Position numbers and translations under genes: made by a program. A DNA stretch of 64,000 nt from the NCBI RefSeq assembly GCF_002575655.3, contig NC_053040.3, positions 461,142,780-461,206,779 on the forward strand. Direction: 5' to 3'. Below the pieces are notes generated by a model that did no database searches, was not told the origin of the DNA, and was given only the letters and a program-made list of their open reading frames with translations. Positions 21,912 to 31,360 of this stretch are shown here, piece after piece. Origin of the DNA: Aegilops tauschii subsp. strangulata. Taxonomy: Eukaryota; Streptophyta; Magnoliopsida; Poales; Poaceae. The first letter of the stretch is position 1. Each line of letters opens with the position of its first letter.

Positions 21912-23638
21912 TGAAGGAAATATGCCCTAGAGGCAATAATAAAGTTATTATTTATTTCCTTATTTCATGATAAATGTTTATTATTCATGCTAGAATTGTA
22001 TTAACCGGAAACATAATACATGTGTGAATACATAGACAAACATAGTGTCACTAGTATGCCTCTACTTGACTAGCTCGTTAATCGAAGATGGTTGAGTTTC
22101 CTAGCCATGGACATGAGTTGTCATTTGATTAACGGGATCACATCATTAGGAGAATGATGTGATTGACTTGACCCATTCCGTTAGCTTAGGACTTGATCGT
22201 TTAGTATGTTGCTATTGCTTTCTTCATGACTTATACATGTTCCTATGACTATGAGATTATGCAACTCCCGTTTACCAGAGGAACACTTTGTGTGCTACCA
22301 AACGTCACAACGTAACTGGGTGATTATAAAGGTGCTCTCCAGGTGTCTCCGAAGGTACTTGTTGGGTTGGTGTATTTCGAGATTAGGATTTGTCACTCTG
22401 ATTGTCAGAGAGGTATCTCTGGGCCCACTCGGTAATGCACATCACTATAAGCCTTGCAAGCATTGTAACTAATGAGTTAGTTACGGGATGATGTATTACG
22501 GAACGAGTAAAGAGACTTGCCGGTAACGAGATTGAACTAGGTATTGAGATACCGACGATCGAATCTCGGGCAAATAACATACCAATGACAAAGGGAACAA
22601 CGTATGTTGTTATGCGGTTTGACAGATAAAGATCTTCGTAGAATATGTGGGAGCCAATATGAGCATCCAGGTTCCGCTATTGGTTATTGACCGGAGATAT
22701 GTCTCGGTCATGTCTACATAGTTCTCGAACCCGTTGGGTCCGCACGCTTAAAGTTCGATGACGGTTATATTATGAGTTTATGTGTTTTGATGTACCGAAG
22801 GTAGTTCGGAGTCCCGGATGAGATCGAGGACATGACGAGGAGTCTCAAAATGGTCGAGACATAAAGATCGATATATTGGACGACTATATTCGGACATCGG
22901 AAAGGTTCCGAGTGATTCGGGTATTTTTCGGAGTACCGGAGAGTTACGGGAATTCGCCGGGGAGTATATGGGCCTTATTGGGCTTTAGGGGAAAGAGATA
23001 GGAGGCTGCGTGCCCCCCCCCCCCAAGGCCTAGTCCGAATTGGACTAGGGGGATGGGCTGCGCCCCCTCCTTCCTTCTCTTCTGTCTCCCCTTTCCTTGA
23101 CTCCTACTCCTACTACTTGGAAGGGGGGAATCCTACTCCCGGTGGGAGTAGGACTCCTCCAGGGCGCGCCATAGGGGCCGGCCCTCTCCCCCCTCCTCCA
23201 CTCCTTTATATACGGAGGAGGGGGCACCCCAAAGACACAACAATTGATCCCTTGGATCTCTTAGCCGTGTGCGGTGCCCCCCTCCACCATAATCCACCTC
23301 GATAATATCGTAGTGGTGCTTAGGCGAAGCCCTGCGTCGGTAGAACATCGTCATCGTCACCACGCCGTCGTGCTGACAGAACTCTCCCTCAAAGCTCGGC
23401 TGGATCGGAGTTCGAGGGACGTCATCGAGTTGAACGTGTGCTGAACTCGGAGGTGCCGTGCGTTCGGTACTTGATCGATCGGATCGTGAAGACGTACGAC
23501 TATATCAACTGCGTTGTGCTAACGCTTCCGCTTACGGTCTATGAGGGTACGTGGACACACTCTCCCCTCTCATTGCTATGCATCACCATGATCTTGCGTG
23601 TGCGTAGGAAATTTTTGAAATTACTACGTTCCCCAACA
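21912..23638 (+). repeat. 3' LTR of the Angela-like Copia element
   Basis: The 1727-bp partner of 2111-3830, ending CCCCAACA and followed by the second AAAAT. Confidence 0.93.
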
Positions 23639-23743
23639 AAAATAAAATTGGGTTGCCTCCCAACAAGCGCTATCGTTTACCGCCCCTAGCTAGGCATAAA
23701 AGCAAGGATAGATCTAGATATTGCCATCTTTGGTAGGCAATTC

Positions 23744-24523
23744 TTAAATAAAACACCTATAACCCTTAGGAGTTTCTTTCTTTTTATTAATTATCAAACT
23801 CCTAGGTACAAAATCGAGAAAATCATTTGTAGCAAAAGGTTCCTTAAGGATAGCAAGAAAGTTGGGGTGAACACTTATAGATTTGAGATCAGCATTACCC
23901 TTACTAGAAGTTTCACCCTTATTTTTAGGAACATGCATCAATTTAGCAATCTTAGCATTAGAAGGAGTGTTTTTCACGGAAGAAAAGGCAGACCCTAGGT
24001 TGGTAGTAATATCCTCAATTTTATCAATTCTAGTGGAATCTTGATCTATTCTTTCATTAACCATAGGTTCCTTTTCTTTAAAGTTTTTAAGAGCAACTCC
24101 TACCTTAGATCCATATTGGGTAATTTGGTTGTGGATCTTTCTATCCAAATTTTCAATCAACTCTATGGTGGCAACTTTATTTTCAATAATTTCCAGCCGT
24201 TGCATCACATGTTCCAAAGTTAAAATAGTTCCATTTACCAAAAGAGGTGGTGGGTCAAACAAATCTATCATAGCATTATAAGAATCAAAAGTATGGCTAC
24301 CCAAGAAATTTCCTCCGGTAATGGTATCAAGAATATATCTATTCCAAGGCGTGACGCCTACATAAAAATTGCGAAGAAGAACAGAAGTTGATTGCTTTCT
24401 AGCAGATTTAATTTGAGCGTTGCAAATTCTATACCAAGCATCTTTTAGATTTTCTCCCTCCCTTTGTTTAAAATTAAGAACTTCATTCTCGGGAGACAAA
24501 GGAGTAGATAAAGGACTAGCCAT
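23744..24523 (-). CDS. gag: Gag of the outer Gypsy element (259 residues)
   Basis: The minus-strand ATG at 24523 begins MASPLSTPLSPENE and the frame is open to TAA at 23746-23744. Residues about 10-80 match the plant retrotransposon gag pattern: LNFKQREGENLKDAWYRIC, then LLRNFYVGVTPWNRYILD and a GGNFLG turn. A Glu/Lys-rich, coiled-coil-like stretch follows. There is no zinc knuckle, protease or RT after it, so it could act only as a capsid-type protein served by another element's pol. An in-frame extension upstream to 24745 overlaps the primer site region and is unlikely to be coding. The frame is intact, which is notable for an element old enough to hold two nested insertions. Confidence 0.75.
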   Translation of the reverse strand: MASPLSTPLSPENEVLNFKQREGENLKDAWYRICNAQIKSARKQSTSVLLRNFYVGVTPWNRYILDTITGGNFLGSHTFDSYNAMIDLFDPPPLLVNGTILTLEHVMQRLEIIENKVATIELIENLDRKIHNQITQYGSKVGVALKNFKEKEPMVNERIDQDSTRIDKIEDITTNLGSAFSSVKNTPSNAKIAKLMHVPKNKGETSSKGNADLKSISVHPNFLAILKEPFATNDFLDFVPRSLIINKKKETPKGYRCFI

Positions 24524-24746
24524 AACGACGAAGTAGGCGAAAGAGAGGCAAACGGAAAGAGAGGGCGAATAAAACGGCAAGGGTGAAGTGGGGGAGAGGA
24601 AAACGAGAGGCAAATGGCAAATAATGTAATGCGAGGGATAAGAGTTTGTGATGGGTACTTGGTATGTCTTGACTTGTGTAGACTCGGCAACGGTGCCAAT
24701 AATGGCTTTGTTGGGAGTCAAATCTTGACTTGACTTGGCGCACACC

Positions 24747-24764
24747 TCCCCGGCAATGGCGCCA
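24747..24764 (-). other. Primer-binding site, tRNA-Asp type
   Basis: On the minus strand TGGCGCCATTGCCGGGGA matches, with one mismatch, the 3' end complement of plant tRNA-Asp as used by Athila-like elements. Confidence 0.7.
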
Positions 24765-24775
24765 GAAATCCTTCT

Positions 24776-26350
24776 TGCTACCTCTTGAGCACTGCGTTGG
24801 TTTTCCCTTGAAGAGGAAAGGGTGATGCAGTAAAGTAGCGTAAGTATTTCCCTCAGTTTTTGAGAACCAAGGTATCAATCCAGTAGGAGGTCACGCTCAA
24901 GTCCCTTGCACCTATACAAACAAATAAGAACCTCGCAACCAACGTGATAAAGGGTTGTCAATCCCTTCACGGTCTCTTACGAGAGTGAGATCTGATAGAG
25001 ATGATAAGATAATGTTTTTGGTATTTTTTATGATAAAGAGTAAAAGTAAAGAAAGCAAGTAACAGTAATGGAAATAACGGGAGATTAATATGATGGAAAA
25101 TAGACCCGGGGGCCATAGGTTTCACTAGTGGCTTCTCTCAAGATAGCATAAGTATTACGGTGGGTGAACAAATTACTGTCGAGCAATTGATAGAATTGAG
25201 CATAGTTATGAGAATATCTAGGTATGATCATGTATATAGGCATCACGTCCGTGACAAGTAGACCGAAACAATTCTGCATCTACTACTATTACTCCACACA
25301 TCGACCGTTATCCAACATGCATCTAGAGTATTAAGTTCATAAGAACGGAGTAACGCTTTAAGCAAGATGACATGATGTAGAGGGATAAACTCATGCAATA
25401 TTATATAAACCCCATCTTTTTATCCTCGATGGCAACAATACAATACGTGCCTTGCTGCCCTGCTGTCACTGGGAAAGGACACTGCAAGATTGAACCCAAA
25501 GCTAAGCACTTCTCCCATTGCAAGAAAGATCAATCTATTAGGCCAAACCAAACTGATAATTCGAAGAGACTTGCAAAGATAACCAATCATACATAAAAGA
25601 ATTCAGAGAATATTCAAATATTGTTCATAGATAATCTTGATCATAAACCCACAATTCATCGGATCTCGACAAACACACCGCAAAAGAAGATTACATCGAA
25701 TAGATCTCCAAGAGAATCGATGAGAACTTTGTATTGAGATCCAAAGAGAGAGAAGAAGCCATCTAGCTAATAACTATGGACCCGAAGGTCTGAGGTAAAC
25801 TACTCACACATTATTGGAGAGGCTATGGTGTTGATGTAGAAGCCCTCCGTAATCAATGCCCCCTCCGGCAGGACGCCGGAAAAGGCCCCAAGATGGGATC
25901 TCACGGGTACCGAAGGTTGCGATGGTGGAATTAGTTTTCGTGGTCGCTTCTGATGGTTTGGGGGTACGTAGGTATATATAGGAGGAAGAAGTAGGTCGGT
26001 GGAGCCATGAGGGGCCCACGAGGGTGGAGGGCGTGCCTGGGGGGGTATGCGCGCCCCCCTACCTCATGGCTTCCTCGTCTGTTGCTTGACGTCCACTCCA
26101 AGTCCTCTGGATCACGTTTGTTCCGAAAATCACGTTCCCAAAGGTTTCATTCCGTTTGGACTCCGTTTGATATTCTTTTTCTGCGAAACACTGAAATAGG
26201 CAAAAAACAGCAATTTGGGTTGGACCTCCGGTTAATAGGTTAGTCCCCAAAATAATATAAAAGTGTATAAATAAGCCCATTAAACATCCAAAACAGAATA
26301 TATAATAGCATGGAACAATAAAAAATTATAGATACATTGGAGACGTATCA
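24776..26350 (-). repeat. LTR of the outer Athila-like Gypsy element
   Basis: In element orientation the LTR starts TGATACGTCTCC at 26350. The end is placed at TAGCA (24776), 11 bases from the primer site. An alternative end TGCATCA at 24823 mirrors TGAT better. A TATATATA-type box lies at about 25974-25981 and a GC-rich leader follows. The partner LTR is outside the window. Confidence 0.7.
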
Positions 26351-26819
26351 AAACCCTAGGGCACCTCCTCCTCCCCCTTCCCCCTATATATAGTGAGGGA
26401 GAGAGAGGGCAGCCGCACCCCTTCCCTGGCGCAGCCCTCCCCTTTTCCAACACCTCCTCCTCCTCCGTAGTGCTTGGCGAAGCCCTGCCAGAGAACAGCA
26501 AGCTCCACCACCACGCCGTCGTGCTGCCGGAGCTCTCGCTCAACTTCTCCTCTCCCCTTGCTGGATCAAGAAGGGCGAGACGTCGCCGGGCTATATGTGT
26601 GTTGAACGCGGAGGCGCCGTCCGTTCGGCGCTTGGATCGGATCTTCCGCGATTTGAATCGCCGCGAGTACAACTCCATCAACCACGTTCTTGTAACGCTT
26701 CCGCTTAGCGAGCTTCAAGGGTATGAAGATGCACTCCCTCTCTCTCGTTGCTAGCATCTCCTAGATTGATCTTGGTGACACATAGGAATTTTTTTGAATT
26801 ATTACTACATTCCCCTACA
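26351..26819 (+). repeat. Copia LTR remnant (WIS/BARE-like), 3' part
   Basis: The segment contains CTATATATAG (about 26384), the phrase GGCGAAGCCCTGCC, ACGCTTCCGCTTA and the end TTCCCCTACA. All of these parallel the Angela LTR 3' half at 3510-3830. It is cut on the left by the Gypsy LTR at 26350. No primer site follows 26819, so it is a 3' or solo LTR end. Confidence 0.7.
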
Positions 26820-26889
26820 AAAACAAATGGCAACTACTTTCTTGCAGCATGGAAATTTCTAACTTTTTTATATAACATGATAATTTTTA

Positions 26890-27528
26890 TTTATTTTTTG
26901 CGAGAGAACTTCTGATTTGTTCATCAACTATTCAGCTGTCAATGTAGTACAAAGAACACCAGAAATAAAAAATCTAGGTCCGTAGACCACCTAGCGATGA
27001 CTGCAAGCACTAGAGCGATCCGAAGACGCGCCGCCGTCTTCGCCCCTCCCGGATCATAAACGGGCAAACCTTGTTGTAGTAGACTGTCGAAAAGTCATCG
27101 TGCTAAGGCCCCATATGACCAGCGCACCAGAACAGCAACCACCGCCGAGGAAGAGAAGCGTAGATTGGAAGGATCTAACATGTCAACATACGAACACAGA
27201 TGAACGAAGACATGATCCAAGTGGATCCACCAAGAAAAGCGACGACACAATCATGCGAGATCCGTGAGAGACAAACCTCCACACGCCCTTCCACGGATCT
27301 ATCTAGAAACACCACCGGAACTTGGACTAGGCGGGGAGAACTATATTCCATCTTCAGAGAGCCGTCGCCGCCTCGTCTCTCCGAGCAGGACATAAACCCT
27401 AAGAAAACTTTAAAAAACATGAAAAAACGGAGCACTCCCACCGGCAAGGGCCGGGATCCACCCCACCTCCATGGCCCTAAGACCACAGGAGGCAAGGTAG
27501 ACCGGCAGCGGCACGAGAAACCCTAGCC
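26890..27528 (-). repeat. Non-LTR retroposon-like repeat without ORF
   Basis: On the minus strand it starts with a GC-rich leader (GGCTAGGGTTTCTCG) and ends in an A-rich tail (CAAAAAATAAATAAAA). This is the form of a truncated LINE or SINE-like retroposon. No RT motif and no clear target duplication was found. Confidence 0.4.
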
Positions 27529-27693
27529 AAAGACGAATCCATATACAACATGTCAAATTTATTTTATTCCGAATGGCAATTTTGGATCATTTGTATGGAG
27601 TTGTTTCGTTCGTTCATGTCTTACTGGCAGGAGGATAGTTCGCTCGGATGACCTCACCTAAAAACCGTCAGCGTGTTATTAGGGGGGAGGTAC

Positions 27694-28052
27694 ACTTTGG
27701 AACCTGGTTGTATATACACCCTATACGGGGATTTTTTTAATAATTAAACAAAAGGTCAAAATAATTTAGAAGTTACTTGAATTTTATTTCACACTAGTCT
27801 ATAATTTTTCAAAGAAAAAAAATCAACGTTGACTTCAGGGAAAAAGAAAAAATATATTTGCTATTATAGGTCACTATTCACATTATTTTAGATAAATTTT
27901 GTCTTTTTGAAAAAAGTCGACAGGGGATTTTCTTTTTGTGGAATTTTTCTTATAAATACGATGGAAGGTCAAGTTAATTTCAAAAATAATTACAGAATTT
28001 TTTGAATTTTTTTGAATTACTATTTTTTCTCATATAGGGTGGAGATACACCC
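27694..28052. repeat. MITE-like inverted repeat
   Basis: The ends pair imperfectly: CTGGTTGTATATACACCCTATA at left against the complement of ATATAGGGTGGAGATACACCC at right. The interior is AT-rich. About 110 internal bases recur at 29675-29785, and a related right end is seen near 45625. Confidence 0.45.
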
Positions 28053-29560
28053 AGCAACCAAACGTCCGCGTCCGTTATTATTAGGGAAACATTGCGAGCC
28101 GGTTGACCGGCCGAAACTCCGCCGGTCACGTCAACGTGCCCACTCACACACCGCTTTAGCTTTCCTTATCATGTCCACATGCGCTTCCCATCCATTCATT
28201 TCTCCACCGCTGAGTGCCTGAGTCTCATCTTATCCCCTCGCCCAGCTTTCTTTCCCCAGGCTCTCAACTAAATCTTGCCATGGCCGCCGGCGACTCGATC
28301 CGCCTCGTGTGGATCAACGGCGCGGGATGCACACCCTCTCCATGGCCGCTCGCAGCCACGGGCGCACTCGTCGCCTTGTCCGCCTCCGCCAGCAGCTGCA
28401 TGTGCGCCCTCTCCATGGCCGCCGCAGCCAGGGTGCGCCAGTCGCCATGGCCAAGCTGCAACCGGCCACGGCGGCGGCGAGTTCATGCTGGAACCGAGGG
28501 GGTTTGCTGGAACCAGGTATTTTTTTTGCTGGATCCACCTTTTTATTTTGCTACAACCCCTTTCATTTTTTGCTACCACCCTCATTAGATTTTTATGAAC
28601 ATCTTTGTTTTTTGCTGGAACCGGTGCCCTGATTTGCTACAACCAGCTGTTACATGTGCTACAAGGTCCATGCCTCCCCGGCGGAAGCTACATCCAGCGG
28701 TGAAGAGTGCTGCATCCAACGCCGTCGATGTCGGGAGCTGCAACCGTGCATGTCGGAGCTGCGACCGACTACTAGGGGAGCTGCAAGAGGGGAGGCCATT
28801 TTTTTGCGGATGCGTTTTCCTTTAGCCGAACCAATTTCGTTTTTGCTGGAACCGATGTATTTTTTTGCTGGAACCGAGATATTTTTTTGCTTCAATGATT
28901 GCAGAGCTCCTAAATGTTCATGTCGTTTTTGCTGGAACCTAAGTTTGTTTGTGCTGGAAGCGTTTTTGATTTTTGCTTCAACCGAACACTGGACTTTGAC
29001 CCGCGGAGAAGATTTTTGCTGGAAGATTTTTGCTGCTTCCGATTTTTTTTGCTGGGCACTCTGACCCCGGCGAGCGGGAGACGCAGAGATGCTACAACTA
29101 GCCACCCGAGCGCTATCATCACAGCAAATTGTTCTGCTACCACCATCTTTTTTTAACTGAAAACAACTCCAATTTTTTGCTTTCACCATGTTCTGTTTTT
29201 GTTGGATTCAGCTATATTTTTGCTTCCACGACGGCGACCGGCGGCCGGCGGCGACGATGGCGACCGGCGGCCGGCAGCGACAACGGCGACCGGCAGGGAG
29301 GGCAGCAACAGGCGAGTGCGTCGGGCAGTGCTTCAAGGCCGGGCGCATAGCTCATCCATGGAGGCGCGATGGAATCTTTTTTGTAAAAGAAGACACCTGA
29401 TGAAAGAAGATGAGGGAATCGTACGGCTACGCGTTATTTTATCGGACGATGCTGGTACGACCGGCCCAAAGTTGGGCTGGCGCGCCGGCGCCTAGTAGTG
29501 CCCGGGTCCCAAATAAACGGGTTGAGAAAAGAACGTTTGAGTTCAGGTCCCCAATGATGA
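28053..29560 (+). repeat. Uncharacterised repeat region rich in degenerate GCTGGAACC units
   Basis: The motif TTTTTGCTGGAACC and variants (GCTACAACC, GCTGGAAG) recur more than ten times between 28490 and 29220. They sit among GC-rich blocks encoding no convincing protein. Palindromic GACCGGCC-type segments lie near both edges (about 28105 and 29460). It may be the body of a DNA transposon, but I could not define ends. Confidence 0.4.
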
Positions 29561-29674
29561 TATAAAACCGGATGAGTCTTGGACTCTTTTTCTTAAAACA
29601 CAATGGACTCTTCACCGGTGTATCCCTACCAAACAAATCACGTTTACAATACAACCAATACGTACTGTTCACAG

Positions 29675-29785
29675 CGAAAAGACAAAATTTATTTGCTATT
29701 ATAGGCTACTATTCACACTATTTTGGTCAAAATTTTGTCTTTTTCGAAAAGAAGTCACAGGGGGATTCTCTTTTTGTGAAAACTA
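29675..29785 (+). repeat. Fragment related to the MITE-like element at 27694
   Basis: The stretch containing TTTGCTATTATAGG and CTACTATTCACACTATTTT matches 27855-27960 with scattered changes. Confidence 0.5.
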
Positions 29786-30002
29786 GTGGTTGGGGCGCAC
29801 CTTGGTGCGCCGCCTGAGAGGGAGTTGGGGCGGTACCAGGTGGGATGCGCCCCTTTCCCGTTCTTTTTTTTGAGGGGACCCCTTTCCCGTTCTTATCTGT
29901 ACTAATGTACACACACATTTTTGTTTGCATTTTCAGATCTATGTAACACAGTTGTATGAATTTAACTTAGTGCAACTAACTAATAGTTGTTGCACTCACA
30001 AT

Positions 30003-30371
30003 TTATTTTTTTAGTATCTTGTACAAATTTAGCATGGAATCATCAATACCTAAGCAAAATATGTAGTTCCCATCAAACAAACCACCATTAAATATGCTGG
30101 CATACAAAGATATTTCCCCATCAAACAAAACACTACAATATGCCAAACTTCCAGCTCTCAGTCTCCTTTTCTGTCTCTCCAGCACCGCGCGCCAAGAGGA
30201 CAACGATGAAGATGCCACATATTTCTTCTCCTTGTCCTTATCCTCGGCCCCACACTCCGAGTGAAGAGGATGAAGGCACATACTGCTCGACCTCGTCCTT
30301 GTCTCCGTCCGTGTCTCCGGCGCAGCGCGCGACGGTGCGAGAACGATGGCGGCGCCCAGATGGGAGGACTC
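30003..30371 (-). other. Unassigned antisense reading frame beside CACTA-A
   Basis: An open frame of about 120 residues runs on the minus strand into the CACTA-A left border. It is Arg/Ser-rich, then Lys-rich. Before the transposon inserted, this stretch was contiguous with the minus-strand locus at 41761 and beyond, so it may be a 3' piece of that locus. Joined across the insertion, the frame entering from the right reaches a TGA at the junction. I do not recognise a family. Confidence 0.3.
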
Positions 30372-30417
30372 ATTCACTAGTAGAAAAGAGGGCTTTGGTT
30401 CAGGCCAGGTCAGCCCA

Positions 30418-30665
30418 TTAGTCCCGGTTCAGTCCAGAACCGGGACCAATGGGGACACAGGTCCAGGTTCGTGAGGCCAGGGGCCTGCCGGGCCTCGTGG
30501 GGGCATTGGTCCCGGTTCGTCTGGCCCCTTTGGTCCCGGTTGGTGGGACAAACCGGGACCAATGGGCCTCGCTCCTGGCCCACCACCATTGGTCCCGGTT
30601 GGTGGCTTGAACTGGGACCACAGGCTGCCCTTTAGTCCCGGTTCATGCCACGAACCGGGACCAAT
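30418..30665 (+). repeat. 5' subterminal palindromes of CACTA-A
   Basis: TAGTCCCGGTT and AACCGGGACCAA units recur in direct and inverted order. These are the probable binding sites for the element's DNA-binding protein (inference from En/Spm TNPA). Confidence 0.85.
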
Positions 30666-30673
30666 GAGGTGCC

Positions 30674-30681
30674 TATATATA
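30674..30681 (+). promoter_or_regulatory. TATA box of the CACTA-A first promoter
   Basis: TATATATA follows the palindrome block. A leader, a donor at 30949/30950 (CCGTG|GTGAGC) and an acceptor at 31051 lead to the ATG at 31056. Confidence 0.6.
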
Positions 30682-31055
30682 CCCCTCGCCCGCGAGCAGA
30701 GCACTCCAGTGCTCTGTTTTTCTCTGGCCGGCGAGGGGAGGGCTTTGTGGTGCTCTAGCTCACCTCCTATGCACATGAGGTGTTCGATGAAATGCCCGAG
30801 CCACACTAGTTAAGCTTTCTCCTCTCGAAGCTCGACCTCAAAGCTCCATTTTCCTTGAGATTTGTCTAGGTTTAGCGGTCCGTCACGTCCCATTCCCGTC
30901 TTCACCGCCGTCGATCGCCCGCGCCGATCTCATCGCCGGCACCACCGTGGTGAGCCTCTTGTTCTTATCTTCTTTCTGAAAGAAAAAAATTCTTACTTTA
31001 GATAGATACTTGTCTAATTTTCTTACTATTGTATTTCTTGTTATTATATAGTGCG

Positions 31056-31358
31056 ATGGTTTTGGTATCCGCCCCCGTCGGCCCTCGTCCTGTCTATGAT
31101 TCGGATGTGGTATATATTATCTTTATAACTATTGGTTCATTTATTGTTTATGAAAATTATGCCGACCAACATGACATAGATTTTATTTATCTAGGAGGTA
31201 TGTGAACCGGAAATTCCAACCGACCCTATTGTCGAGAGGTTAAATTTAGTTGAAGAAGAAAACAATTTCTTGAAGTAAAAAATAAAAAAATTGAGGAGGA
31301 GAAGATAATATTGGAGTTGCATGTTGCGGATGTCGTCGATGATCACAAGATCAAGATG
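31056..31358 (+). pseudogene. CACTA-A small accessory gene, truncated and fused to the transposase
   Basis: Exon 31056-31109 begins MVLVSAPVGPRP and ends at a GT donor. Exon 2 starts at 31195 after TTTATCTAG and reads a Glu-rich, coiled-coil-like peptide ending FLK then TAA (31276). Similarity continues in another frame as EEEK..LELHVADVVDDHKIKM to about 31358. It then breaks abruptly into transposase coding sequence (WTRHGEIG at 31361). The join looks like an internal deletion that removed the end of this gene and the start of the transposase. Function is unknown. Confidence 0.5.
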
Positions 31359-31360
31359 TT

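Larger units (their letters stand above)
2111..23638 (+). mobile_element. Complete Copia LTR retrotransposon, Angela/BARE-like, interrupted by a Gypsy element
   Basis: Two direct LTRs (2111-3830 and 21912-23638) start TGAAGGAAATATGCCC and end CCCCAACA. They are flanked by the 5-bp target duplication AAAAT (2106-2110 and 23639-23643). A Met-tRNA-like primer site follows the 5' LTR and a purine tract precedes the 3' LTR. Without the nested 13-kb Gypsy, the element is about 8.5 kb, normal for this family. Coding order is gag, integrase, RT (Copia order). All domains carry stops or frameshifts, so it is non-autonomous now. The family name is recognition only. Confidence 0.93.
23639..26350 (-). 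mobile_element. Athila-like, gag-only Gypsy element, proximal part with gag and LTR
   Basis: On the minus strand the order is LTR (26350 to about 24776), tRNA-Asp-type primer site, gag, then non-coding sequence that continues at 2110. The LTR start TGATACGTCTCC and the conserved phrase around 23650 are familiar from abundant Triticeae Gypsy families (Sabrina/WHAM type, name tentative). No pol was found in either part within the window. Confidence 0.8.

Noticed and set aside
23045..23363. Arg/Gly-rich frames in the Copia 3' LTR
   Set aside because: The same frames occur in the 5' LTR around the GC-rich leader. They are LTR sequence, not genes.
24545..24878. Upstream extensions and alternative minus frames near the outer gag
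   Set aside because: They run through the primer-binding site and LTR end, which are not coding in LTR elements.
28214..28632. Several overlapping Ala/Arg-rich frames on both strands
   Set aside because: All frames are open because of GC-rich low complexity. None shows a domain.
30418..30665. CRISPR-like spaced palindromes
   Set aside because: The units vary in length and spacing, occur in both orientations and lie next to CACTA ends, so they are transposon subterminal repeats in a plant genome.
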